Shown here piece by piece: positions 49,501 through 61,500 of a stretch of 64,000 bases of DNA. The DNA comes from Citreicoccus inhibens. Its GTDB lineage: Bacteria; Myxococcota; Myxococcia; Myxococcales; Myxococcaceae. Location of the stretch: positions 124,001 to 188,000 of the forward strand of contig NZ_JAHNZT010000010.1 in the NCBI RefSeq assembly GCF_019039035.1, given 5' to 3'. The notes under the pieces are model-generated. The model saw only the letters and a program-made list of their open reading frames with translations, did not search any database and was not told the DNA's origin. Both the position numbers and the translations under genes were made by a program. The number at the start of each line of letters is the position of its first letter. The first letter of the stretch is position 1.

Positions 49501-52500
49501 GCAAGGTCATCCAGGCGCAGGGAAGCCCCCTCTCCCTGGAGGTGCTCCCGCAGCCTGCGGATGGCTGCGTCCAAACGCTCGTCGTCGCGAGCAGAGACCG
49601 GAATCACCCACGCCCCCCGCGGCTCCGGACGCTCGTCGGGCCGGGTGGGCGGCAACCACTCCTCGATGACGAGGTGGGCATTGGAGCCACCCGCGCCGAA
49701 GGAGCTGATCGCCGCGCGCAGGCCGTGCGCCGGGGACGCCCCCTGGGACATCACGGGCAACCAAGGCTCCACGGTCCGCTGCACTCGGAAGGGTGTGGGA
49801 CGGAAGTCGATGTGCGGATTGAGGGGCTCGGAGTGGAGCGAGGGCACCAACGTCCGGTGCCGCATCTGGAGCAGCACTTTGGTCAGCGCCGCGATGCCCG
49901 CCGCGGATTCGAGGTGCCCGATGTTCGACTTCACTGAACCCAGACCACAGAAGCCCTGTGCGTCGGTGAACTTGCGGAACGCGGTCGTGAGCGCGGCGAC
50001 CTCGATGGGGTCCCCCAGCGCAGTGCCCGTTCCGTGTGCCTCCACGAAGCCAATGGTGCGTGGGTCCACACCCGAGCGTCGCAAGGCCGTCTCGATCAAC
50101 TCCGCCTGCGCCTTGGGGTTCGGCACGGTGTAACCGTTCGTCTTGCCCCCGTGGTTGAGCGAGCTGCCGCGAATGACGGCGAGCACTCGGTCTCCGTCCG
50201 CCACGGCGCGCGACAGCGGCTTGAGCAGCACCGCGCCCACGCCCTCACCCGGGACGTAGCCGTCTCCGCCCTCGCCAAAGCTGCGGCAGCGTCCATCGGT
50301 GGAACCGAACTGTCCCTGGCTGAGGTTGAGGTACTTGTTCGGATGCAGTGAGAGGTTGACGCCGCCCGCGATGGCCGCCTCGCACTCCCCCTGGCGCAGC
50401 GCGGAGCACGCCAGATGAATGGCGGTCAACGCCGACGAACACATCGTGTCCACCGCCAGGCTCGGCCCCTGGAAGTTCAGGCTGTACGAAACCCGGTTGG
50501 CGATGGACGCATACGACGAGTTGAGCGCGATGCGACCTCCGGCCTGGAGATCCTCCACACCCTGGAACTGGTACTCGCCATACATCACGCCGACGAACAC
50601 GCCGACACGGCGCCCCAGGCGCGCACGCGTGTAGCCCGCGTCCTCGACGGTCGCCCAGGCCGTCTCCAAGAACAGACGCTCTTGTGGATCCAAGAGCCCC
50701 GCGTCACTGGGAGGGATGTGGAAGAACAGCGGGTCGAACTTGTCGACATCCTCCAGGAATCCACCCCAGCGCGTGTAGATGGAACCCAGGCGAGTGCGGT
50801 CGGGGTGGAAGTAGCGCTCCACATCCCAACGCTCGGCGGGCACCGGCACAACCGAGTCGCGGCCCTCGCGCAGGTTGGTCCAGAAGTCCTCCAGCGTGGG
50901 CGCCTGTGGGTAGCGCCCGCTCAGACCGATGATGGCGATGCCCTCGTCGGCCACGACGGGCTTCGACTCGGGAACAGCCTCGATGCGCGCAGGAGCCTCG
51001 GAGGCTGGAGACGGAGGGACGAGCCGCGCGGCGGCCGCACCATGATGCTCTCGCAGGTGACGCGTCAGCTCGCCCAGCGTCTGGCATTCAAACAGCAGCG
51101 TCATCGACAGAGGCCCAAAGTCCTTCGCCAATGCGCGCGTCACCCGCGTGACGAGGAGCGAATCCAGGCCGTACTTCTCGAAGGGCTCAGCTGGGTCGAG
51201 TTGCTCCGGCGCCAGCTTGAGCACCTGCGCAACGACCGTCCTCACGTGCACGTCTAGCGCGTCCCCGCGCAGCGCCTGTGCGGCGCCCATGGCTGGGGCA
51301 CTGCGGGTGGGAGGCGCCACGAGCGCGCGCACCGCCAGCTCCCGCATGCGAGCGAGGACGCGGCCTTCCGCATCGAGCAACGCCAGCTCGAACTTCGACA
51401 CCAGCCCCGTGCCGCTGCCCGGCGTGGGACGCGCGTACGCGAAGCGCGTCGTCGTCAGGGGTGCAAACAGCTCCAGCGCCCCCAGGGAGAACGGCACACG
51501 CAGCATCGACGCGTCACCCGCGACCTCCGCAGAGAGCCCGAGCAAGGTCTGGAGCGCGCCGTCCAGCCACCAGGGATGGAGGACAGGGCCCTCATCAAAC
51601 GTGAGCGGCGCGAACTCGGCGAGGGCACCTTCGGGTCCCGCATGCAGTCGCGCCAGCGCGCGCATGCGCGGGCCATAGGCGACCCCACGCGCGGCGAACA
51701 GGGCATAGAGGTCCCCTGCCAGAATCTCACGGGTCGCACGCTGGCGGACCGCGTGAATGTCAACCTCCGGCCTCATCGAGGATGCAGGAGCAACCTCCCC
51801 GACGACGACCCGGCCATGGGAGTAGAGGTCCTGCGTCCTCGCGTCCAGGAGCTCGAAGTCAGCCCCCCCCGTGACGGGACTGAGCCGCACCGCCAGCGAC
51901 ACGGGCTCGCCGGTGTGCCGCACGGGCTTGACCCAGACCCACGACTCGATGCGAGACACCGTCCCCAGCTCGCGCTCACACGCGGCCCGAGCCAGCTCCA
52001 GCGCCATGACACCGGGCAGGAGTTTCTGACCGTCGACGACGTGATCCGTCAGGAAGAACTCGTCGCCTCGAAGGTCATGCGTCACGGGCCCAGGCGCGGA
52101 GCGAGCGCCTCGCGAGGTGGACTCGACCCAGAAGCGCTGGCGCGCGAAGGGATAGCCCGGCAGAGGCATCCGCCGCCGCGATGCGCCCGCGTGCAGCGCC
52201 GACCAGTCCACTGCCTCGCCCTGTACCCAACGCACCGCGAGCGCGTGTCCAAGCGACGAGGGCACCTCTCCCAAGTCCTGTGGGGTGTCCCGCGGATGGA
52301 GCCCCGCTACGGGACCTCCCCCCGCGAGGAATGCCTTCAGGCGCTCCTGGCATTCACGGCGACTCCTGCCCACCACCGCGAGCCGTCGCGGCATCTCCCG
52401 CCGACCGGTCTGTAAGGTGAACGCGATGTCCGCGAGGTCTCCGGCGTTGCCCACCTCGGACAACCGCTCACGCAACCGCACGGCCAGTTCGCGGAGCTGC

Positions 52501-55500
52501 TCGTCCGTCTGAGCGGAGAGCGGGAGCACCACCTCGGTCGTCGCTTCGCCGGTTTGCCTCGGCGGCGGTTGCTCCACGACGAGATGGCAGTTGGTCCCGC
52601 TGAACCCGAAGGCGCTCACGCCCGCACGACGCAGGCCCAGGCGAGGCTCGGGGACCCACGGACGCGGCAGGCGGTTCACATAGAAGGGGCTGTCCTCGAA
52701 ATCGATGTGTGGGTTCTCATCGATGACATGAAGCGTGGGCGGCAGCATCCCGTGCTTCAGCGAGAGCAGGACCTTGATGAGCCCCGCGACGCCCGCCGCC
52801 GCGGACGTGTGTCCGATGTTGCTCTTGATGGAGCCAATGGCGCAGAAGCCACGCCTCGACGTGCGAGCCCCGAAGGCGGAAGTGAGGGCCGAGACCTCGA
52901 TGGGGTCTCCCAGAAGCGTCCCGGTGCCATGGGCCTCGATGCACGTCACGGTCTCCGGGTGGATGCCGAAGCGCTCATGAACGGTGCGCACGAGCTGGCT
53001 CTGGGACTCGGCGCTCGGCGCGGTGATGCCATTGGTCTTGCCGTCTTGGTTGATGCCCGAGCCCTTGATGACGCCATGGATGAAGTCGCCGTCTCGGAGG
53101 GCACGGTCCAAGCGCTTGAGGACGACGACGCCCACGCCCTCCCCGACCGCGATTCCATCCGCGCCCGCGGCGAAGGTGCGGCAGCGCCCCCGCGGAGAGA
53201 GGATGCCCGCCTGACTCATGATCACAAAAGGCGTGGGGTCGAGATAGAGCGACACCCCTCCCGCGAGCATCATGTCCGTCTCGCCGCGCAGCAGGCTCTG
53301 ACACGCCAGGTGCACGGCGACGAGGGAGGACGAGCACGCGGTGTTCAGCGCCATCGTCGGGCCCTTGAGGTCCAGGTGATAGGCGATGCGAGCGGCGAGG
53401 ATGGAGTGGTCATTGCCGAGCATGGCCTGCGCGAGCTGCTCGGAGACCTGGGGCGCGCCGACACGATACGCGTAGTCGGATGAGGTCACTCCCGCGAAGA
53501 CGCCACACCGCAACCCCGAGAGCCGAGCCCCCGCCTGCCCTGCGTCCTCCAGGGCGTGCCAGCACGCTTCCAGGAAGAGGCGCTGCTGGGGATCCATCAC
53601 CTCCGCCTCGGCGGGCGAGATGTTGAAGAACAGCGGGTCGAAGCGGTCCACCTCGTCGAGGAACCCGGCCCACTTGCTCACACTGCGCCCCGGACCTCCG
53701 CTCGGGTCATGGAATCCCGCGAGCGGCCACCGGTCCGCGGGCACCTCGCTCACGGAGTCGACCCCCTGGATGAGATTGCGCCACAAGGCTGTCGCGTCGC
53801 GTGCCCCCGGGAAGCGCGCCGAGAACCCGATGACGGCGACGTCGTCACTCGCCACGGGCTCCGCTTCAGGCAGAGCCGTGGGGGTGGGTGGAGACTCGGG
53901 CAAGCGCGCTTCGCGTCGCGGGGTCGCGTCCGAGAGGTGACGGGCCAGCTCACGAATCGAGGAGTGCGAATAGATGGCGTGGGCCTTGAGCCGGGCGCTG
54001 AAGGTCCGATTCACCTCTTCGACGAGCAACACCTGTTGCAGCGAACTCAGCCCCAGCTCGGTGAAGCGGGCATCGGCGTCCAGGTCTCCATCGCGGTACT
54101 CCAAGATGCGCGCCACCAGGGCACACAGGCGCGGCTCGATGTCCCCGGGCTCCGACGCCTCTCGTGGGGACGCGCGCGGGGCCTGGGGGGGCGCGGCCTC
54201 GCCCGGATAGAGGCTCGCCTGGAGGAAGGCGGCCACGTTGCGCTCCGCGAGGACGGCGCGCGGCAGGTTGGATTTGCGAACCTCCAGCAGGACGTAGCGG
54301 AACAATCCCATGCGCAGGCCCACGCCGAAGCGGTGCCAGCCGCGGTGCTCGGGCTCCGCGTCGCGCAACTCGGGATGCGCGGCGCTGAGACTCGCGAGGT
54401 TCTCTTCGAACCGAGGGTCGTCGAGGAACCTTCCCACCGACGTGCTCGCGTCGATGACCTCGGCGATCACCAGTCCATGCGTCGCCAGGGTCTCCGCGAA
54501 CTGTTGCTGCGTCGCGGTGTGCTGTCCCAAGTGTGCGGCGTCGACCTCCGTGACGGTCGCCGTCACCACGTCCACAAGCAGGAGTCGCCCGTCGGGCTTG
54601 AGGTGTCGCGACACAAGGCCAAACAGCCCTTCCTTGTCCGCGATGTGGAAGGTCACCTCGAAGCCGAGGATGGCGTCATACGTGTCCGCGTAGGCTCCGC
54701 GCGCGCTGTCGCGGCACCACACCGTGAGCCGCTCCTGGAGGCCCTCACGGGAGATCCGCCGCTGACACACCTCCGCCTGCTTGGAGGAGATCGTATGCCC
54801 GTGTCCTCGCAGCTTCGGGTATCGCGTCGCGAGCCCCAGGAGGTCCGTCCCCAGACCGCACCCCAGATCGAGCACACGGAAATCCTCTTGGGACTCCGCG
54901 TCGAGGCGCGAGAGGAGCAGCGCCTTCATGTCGCGCTGCGCGGCGACCACCCGCTCGTAGTCGACGCGGTGCTCCTCGCGGTCCACGAGCGTCCGCAGCC
55001 ACGAGAAGTCCGGAGCGCGCTCGCGGAGGGGGGCGAAGACGAGGTGAGACTCCCACGCTCGCGCCTCGTCGTCGGCGGCGAACCGATCGTAGTAGCGGCT
55101 CACCACCGTCCCCGCCTCCGCCTCGGAGCTCCAGCAGCGCTGGGTGGCGAAGGGATAGGTCGGCAGAGGGATGCGTCGCGGCTCCGCATCTGCGTGCAAG
55201 GCCTCCCAGTCCAAGGACGCGCCCTGGGCCCACCACGAAGCCAGGCTCGTGAGGTCCCGACGCTGGAGCGCCGCGCGTTGTTCCTCGGGCGCGGGCGGCG
55301 CGGAGGAACGCACCACGACGCCCGTCACGCGCCGAGCCCCCTGCGCCCGCCCGGCCAGGAAGTCCTCCAGGCCCGCGCGCAGGTCCGATGGGTCGTCGGC
55401 CACCAGCGCGAGCCGATGTGCGAAGCCCTCACGCCCCGTTTGCAGCGTGAAGGCGACGTCCGCCAGCGAAACATCCGGGGTCGAGACTGCGTCACGCAGT

Positions 55501-58500
55501 CGAGTGGCGACCTCGCGAAGCTGCGCTTCAGTCCGCGCCGAGAGGGGAATGAGTTCCGGCCGCGGAGAGGTGCTGCGCGATGAGGGCCGCGACAGATGCT
55601 CCTCGATGACCGCGCACGCGTGCATGCCCCCCGCTCCCAACGAGGAGAGGAGCGCGGCGCGAGGCGCCCCATCCACGCGAGCCCACGGGGTCAACGCCTG
55701 CTGGAGCTGAAACGGAGAGCCCTCCAGCGCGAGGTCACGATGGAGCGTCGGCGCGAAGTGGCTGGGAGCCAGCTCACCATGGCGCAGCTGGAGCAGCACC
55801 TTGGTCAACTGCGCCATACCGGATGCCGACTCCAGATGACCGAGGTTCGGCTTGAGCGATCCGAGCACACACGGCACCGGGGAGGTCCGCGAGGCAAAGA
55901 GCTGCTTGAGCGCGGACCACTCGATGACATCCGCCTCGGGCGAGCCCATGGCTTGAAGCTCCACGTAGCCCAGGGCATCCACCGCCAGACCGGACGCACC
56001 AACGACCCGCTGGAGCAACGCGGCCTGGGCCGATGCGGACGGAGAAAGAAAGCGCGTGGTCCGCCCGCTGTGAGCCACGCCCGTGGCGCGAATGACACCG
56101 TGAATCGTATGACGCGCGTCCAATGCATGGCGCAGCGGCATGAGCAGGACTGCGCCAATCCCCTCCCCTGGAATGAAGCCATCGCCGTCGTGCGCGAAGA
56201 CTCCGCGCGGGTGCGTGGCCAGGAGTCGGTTCTGGCACATGCGCAGGTACTTGGAGGGATGCAGGTACAGGTTCGCGCCAGCGGCCACCGCGGTGTCGCA
56301 CTCACCTCGGCGCAGGCTCTCACAGGCCTGATGCAGCGCGACCAGCGAGGACGAACAGGCAGTGTCCACGACGAGGCTCGGGCCCACCCAGTTGAAGAAG
56401 TGGGAGAGCCGATTGGCGAGGCTGTAGGTCGACACGTCGGGAGGCGCGTCGCGATGGGTCACCCACCGCTCCACGCCACGCAGGGGATAGGTCAGGGAGG
56501 TCACCCCCACGAAGACGCCCGTGCGCTGCGCTCTCGCGCGCGACAGCTCCACACCCGCGCCCTCCAATGTGGACCAGACACACTGCAACAGCAGGCGCTC
56601 CTCGGGGTGGAGGTGCTTGGCCTCGGCGGGATTGATGTGGAAGAAGCGAGGGTCAAAGTCCTCGACGCCGTCGAGGAACCCTCCCGAGCCGCAGTAGATG
56701 TTCGCGAAGGCGTCCGCATCCCAGCGACTGGCGGGCACGCGGGTGATGGAGCGCACCCCCGCACGGAGGTTGGCCCAGAGCGCATCAGGGTTCGCGGCAC
56801 CGGGATAGCGGCCGTCGATTCCCACGATGGCAATGGCCTCGTCCTCGCTGACCTTGACGCGGCGGGGCTCGGGCCGCGGGCGCTCACGAACCCCGGGCGA
56901 GGGCTCGGGCACGCGGCGCAATGAGGCCAGGTAGCGCCCCAAGTCGCTCACCGAGGTGTAATCGAGGAACAGCGTCCGAGGCAGCGGCCCGAAATGCGCC
57001 TCCAGGCTTCGCGTGAGCCGCGTCGTCGCCAGCGAGTCGAGGCCGTACTCCGAGAAGTGCGCGTCGCGGTCCCACTCCTCGGCCGCGATCTTCGTGTCCT
57101 CGACGAGGATGCGGGTAAGGAGGGCGCGGGTGTTCCGGGGAAGCGCCTGAGCAGGTGGCGCGGAGGCTGGCGGGGCAGATGGTGGCGGGGCGAGGCGCGC
57201 CGACATCGCGGGCACGGACGCGGGGCCTTCCATCAGGGCCCGCAGTCGCGCGGCCTCGCCGTAGACGACGACGGACACAGGTGGGCCCTCGCGAAGCAAT
57301 CGGGTGCCGACGCGCAGCGCCTCCGCGCTCGGGAGCAACACCAGTCCCGTGCGCCGGGTCACCTCCCCCAGCCAGGACGGCGGCACGCGCATGCCTCCGT
57401 CCGCCCAGGGAGGCCAGAGGATGGACCGCGAGACACCTGGGCGCCGCCCGGCGTGCCGCTCCTGCTCTCGCCAGAGGGTGAAGGCATCGAGGAACGCGTT
57501 GGCATAGGCATAGTCACACTGCCCCGGGTTGCCCGTGGCGGCGGACAGAGACGACACACACACGAAGCAGCGCAGCGGCTCGTCACGGGTGACCTCGTCC
57601 AGCGCCACGATGCCCGCGACCTTGGAGCGGAGAACCTCGCGCGCGTCCTCGGCGGTCTTGTCGCGCAGCAGCGAATCGCGCAGGGAGCCAGCCGCGTGAA
57701 AGACGCCATGCAGCGCTCCGTAGTGGCGTTTGAGCGTCGCGACGGCGGCAGCGAGCTCCTCGCGCCGCGAGACATCCGCCTGGAGCACGAGCACCTCCGC
57801 GCCAAGCTGCCGCAGTGCATCGACGCGTCTCGCCCGCGCGTCATCGGGCTGCGCCCGACTCAGCAGCGTAAGGCGGGCCCCCTCGGTCTTCACCAGGTGC
57901 TCCGCCAACAGGAGGCCCAAGCCACCAAGTCCTCCTGTCACCAGATAGACCGGGCGCTCGGATGAGCGGGGAGCCTCGGACGCGCCCGCGGAGAGGGGCC
58001 GCGGGCTCAGCACCTTCTCCCAACGACGCCCCTCGGCGATGCGGACCTCGGTCTGAGGCGAGTCCAGGGTGGACAGCACCCCGGCGACGTGCGCCGCGAC
58101 GGCCTCGGAGGAGACGCCGGGCTCCAGCTCCAAGCTCTTGAAGCGGAAGCCAGGGTGCTCATGCCGCAGGGCGCGAGCGAAGGCCGCCATCGCGGCGAAG
58201 CGCGGCGTGGCGACCCCGTCCACAGTGGAGTGGACGTAGACCAGGTCCACGTGCTCCTGCCTTGCCACCAGCAGGGCCTTGGCAATCCAGAACAGTGAAA
58301 AGAAGGCCTCCTCGTCAGCGCCGTCCGGGAACAGCGCGGGACTCGCCCAGCGATACACCCAGACTCGCGGGACCCGGCCATGACGCACCAACTCCCAGAG
58401 GAGCTGATGCACGTCCTCCTTCGAGCTGGGATCCACTTCGTAGGTCGATGCGTCCCTGCGCCGGAAGATGCGCCCGGGCAGGACCCGGATCACCTCAGGG

Positions 58501-61500
58501 AAGATGCGGTCCCAGCCCCGTGAGGAGTCCTCCGCCACATCCAGGAGCAACACGGGCTCCCGAATTGCGTCGTGGCGGAGTTCGGCGGGAGCGTGGAGCC
58601 ACCGCGGCTCGTACACGAGGGTCTCGCCAGGACTCGCCTCCGTGGAGGGCGCCTCGGTGGAGGGCGCCTCGGTGGAGGGCGCCTCGGTGGAGGGCGCCTC
58701 GGGTGAGGGCGTGGGCAACCAGCAACGACGCCGCTCGAAGGGATACGTCGGAAGCGAGACGCGCCGCGCTCCGTCAACCCAGCCTGTTTCGTTCCAGTCG
58801 AACTGCGCGCCCGAGACCCACCGAGCACCGACGCTCGCGAGTCGCTCGACCTCCAGCGCCCCAGGCCCCGAGACGATGCCCGCAGGGTGTCCGCCTCGAA
58901 TCACCTCAGGGGCGGGCTCGCCTCGGCTGAAGGCGCGCAGGGCGCGAGCGGCCTCGCGCCGAGAGCGCGCCACCACCGCCATGCGACAGGACTGCGCCTC
59001 ACGCCCCACCCGGGACGTGTGCGCGAGGTCCATGAGGCTCGGGCCAGTCTCGCGTGCGAGGAATGAGGCCCACTGGCCAGCGTGCGCGCGCAGCCGCTCT
59101 TCTGTTCGGGCCGACAGGACGAGCAGTTGAGGCGCCGGACTCTCACTTCGTCGAGAAGTCGTCGGCGCCCGGTACTCCTCCACCACGAGGTGCGCATTGG
59201 CGCCCCCTGCACCGAACGAACTGATCCCCGCCCGGCGTGGCGCGGCCCGTCCTTCACCGTCATGGACCACGGGCCACTCCGCGAGCCCTTGCGGTACGTA
59301 GAACGGCGTGCCCTCGAAAGGGAGCTGGGGGTTGAGCGTCTCCGAGTGCAGCGACGGAGCGATGCGCCCGTGCCGCAGTTGCAGCAAGACCTTGCTGAGC
59401 GCCGCGATGCCCGCCGCGGCTTCCAGATGGCCGATGTTCGACTTGATGGATCCCACGGCACAGCGTCCTCGTCCTGGGACCCCGAGCGCCTGAACCAATC
59501 CCGCCGCCTCGATGGGGTCGCCGAGCGACGTGCCCGTGCCGTGGGCCTCCACGTACGAGACGCTGCTCGGATCCACCCTCCCCGCCGAGAGTGCTTGCCG
59601 GATCAACGCGGCTTGGGCCTGTGGATTCGGCACGGTGTAGCCGCTCGTGCGCCCGCCATGGTTGAGGGCGGAGGCGCGGATGACGGCATGGATGACATCG
59701 CCATCCGCTTCCGCTCGGGAGAGCGGCTTCAGAAGGACGGCGCCCACCCCTTCGCCCGGCGCGAAGCCATCCCCGCCTGCGCCGAAGCTGCGGCACCGCC
59801 CATCGCTCGCGGACATCTGGGCCTGGGCCTGGAGCAGGTACTTGCTGGGATGCAACGAGAGGTTGACCCCGCCCGCGATGGCGGCAGCGCACTCGCCTCG
59901 ACGAAGGCTCTCCGCCGCGAGGTGGATGGCGGTCAGCGACGAGGAGCACAGCGTGTCGACCGCGAAGCTCGGCCCGTGGATGTCGAGGCAATACGAGACG
60001 CGATTCGCGATGGAGCCATAGGCCAGCCCCACGGGAGCGTTGCCTTCGGGAGTCCCCAGGAGTTGGTACTCGCCATACATGACGCCGACGAACACCCCCA
60101 CGCGCCCCTCGGTGCCACGCTGGAGCGACTCGCGCGTGTAACCGGCGTCCTCCATCGCCGCCCAGGCCGTCTGGAGGAACAGGCGCTCCTGCGGATCAAT
60201 CCACTCCGCGTCGCGCGGGGTCATCCCGAAGAAGAGCGGGTCGAAGCAGTCGATGTCGTCGAGAAAGCCGCCCCACTTGCAATACGTCTTCCCGGGCTGG
60301 CCTCGGCGCGCATCGAAGTAGCGCGCGACCTCCCAACGCTGCGGGGGGACCTCCACGATGCAGTCGCGTCCCGCGGCGAGGTTCTCCCAGAGTTGCTCCA
60401 GGTCCTCCGCCATCGGGTAGCGCCCCGCCACACCGATGATGGCAATGGGCTCGTCCATTCGTGACGTCGGTGGCGCCTGCCCCGCAGGCTCGCGCACAGG
60501 CACGGAGGCCCCGGGCGCACGCTCCAGCCCGAGGCGCGCCCGGACCTCCGCGCCGTGCTTCTCCACCAACTCAAGCGCCAACTCCTCGAACGTCTGTCGC
60601 TCGTAGAAGAAGGTCCGCGACAGGCTCCGCAAGCCCTCTCGCGACAGGCGGGCGTTCAGCTTCCCAACGAGATAGGAATTGAGTCCCAGGCGTTCCAAGC
60701 GGACATGCGGCTCCATCCGCGCGAGGGGGATCTCGGCCTCCTCCGCGTACACCTGCGCGAGGAAGTCGCGCACGGCGCGCAGGTCGGTCGTCGCGGCCGG
60801 GGGCGCCTCCGCAATCCAGTGCGCCGTCTCCTCGAAGGGATACGTGGGCAGTGGAACACGGCGGGCCTCACGCGGCAGGAGACGGCTCCAGTCGATGGCC
60901 CGCCCCTGAACCCACCCGCGCGCGAGTTCCTCCGCGCTGACGCCGGCTCCGGCAAGCGACGTCGCGTCCGGCTCGGCGACCACACCGTGATGGACGCGAG
61001 CGGAGTCCCGCTCCCCTGCTGCGATGCCGCGCAGCGTGGCGATGAGGTCGTCCATCGTCGTGGCCACGAAGGCCAGCCGACAGCGCAAGCCTCGGCGCCC
61101 TTGCCCCAGGGTCAGCGCCACGTCCGCCAACGCGGGGAGTCGCGCAGGCGCGAGCGTCGCGAGGTGCTCGGCGAGGCGCCGGGCTACGTCCTGAAGCCGT
61201 GCATCTGTCGCGGCGGAGAGGACGATGACCCGAGGCCCGGCTTCACTCCCTGCGCGCGGTGGCGGCGTGTAGCCATCGAGGATCGCGTGGGCGCAGGAGC
61301 CCGTGGACCCGAATGCGTTGATCAACGCGCGCAGGGGTGAATCGGGGCGGCGCGTCCACTCGATCCCCGCACGGGTGATGGTGAGCACCTGGGGATCCAG
61401 GCGGATCAGCGGACTCTGGGGCTCGCTGTCGATGGTCGGAGCGAGCGCCTCGTGACGAAGTTGGAGGAGCACCTTCGCGAGCTGGGACATGCCCGAGGCC

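Noticed and set aside
52550-53850. KS4 as another non-elongating KS
   Set aside because: Cys, HGTG His and the second His are all present, so it should condense normally.
39790-56850. The two methyltransferases as C-methyltransferases
   Set aside because: Their SAM motif (LGCGLGTD, IGCGLATD), their location in KS0 modules after KR modules and their YY[DN]RFA starts fit O-methylation better; this remains an inference.
58642-58701. Tandem repeats as a possible CRISPR or satellite
   Set aside because: 15-bp units without spacers and in frame within a PKS linker.
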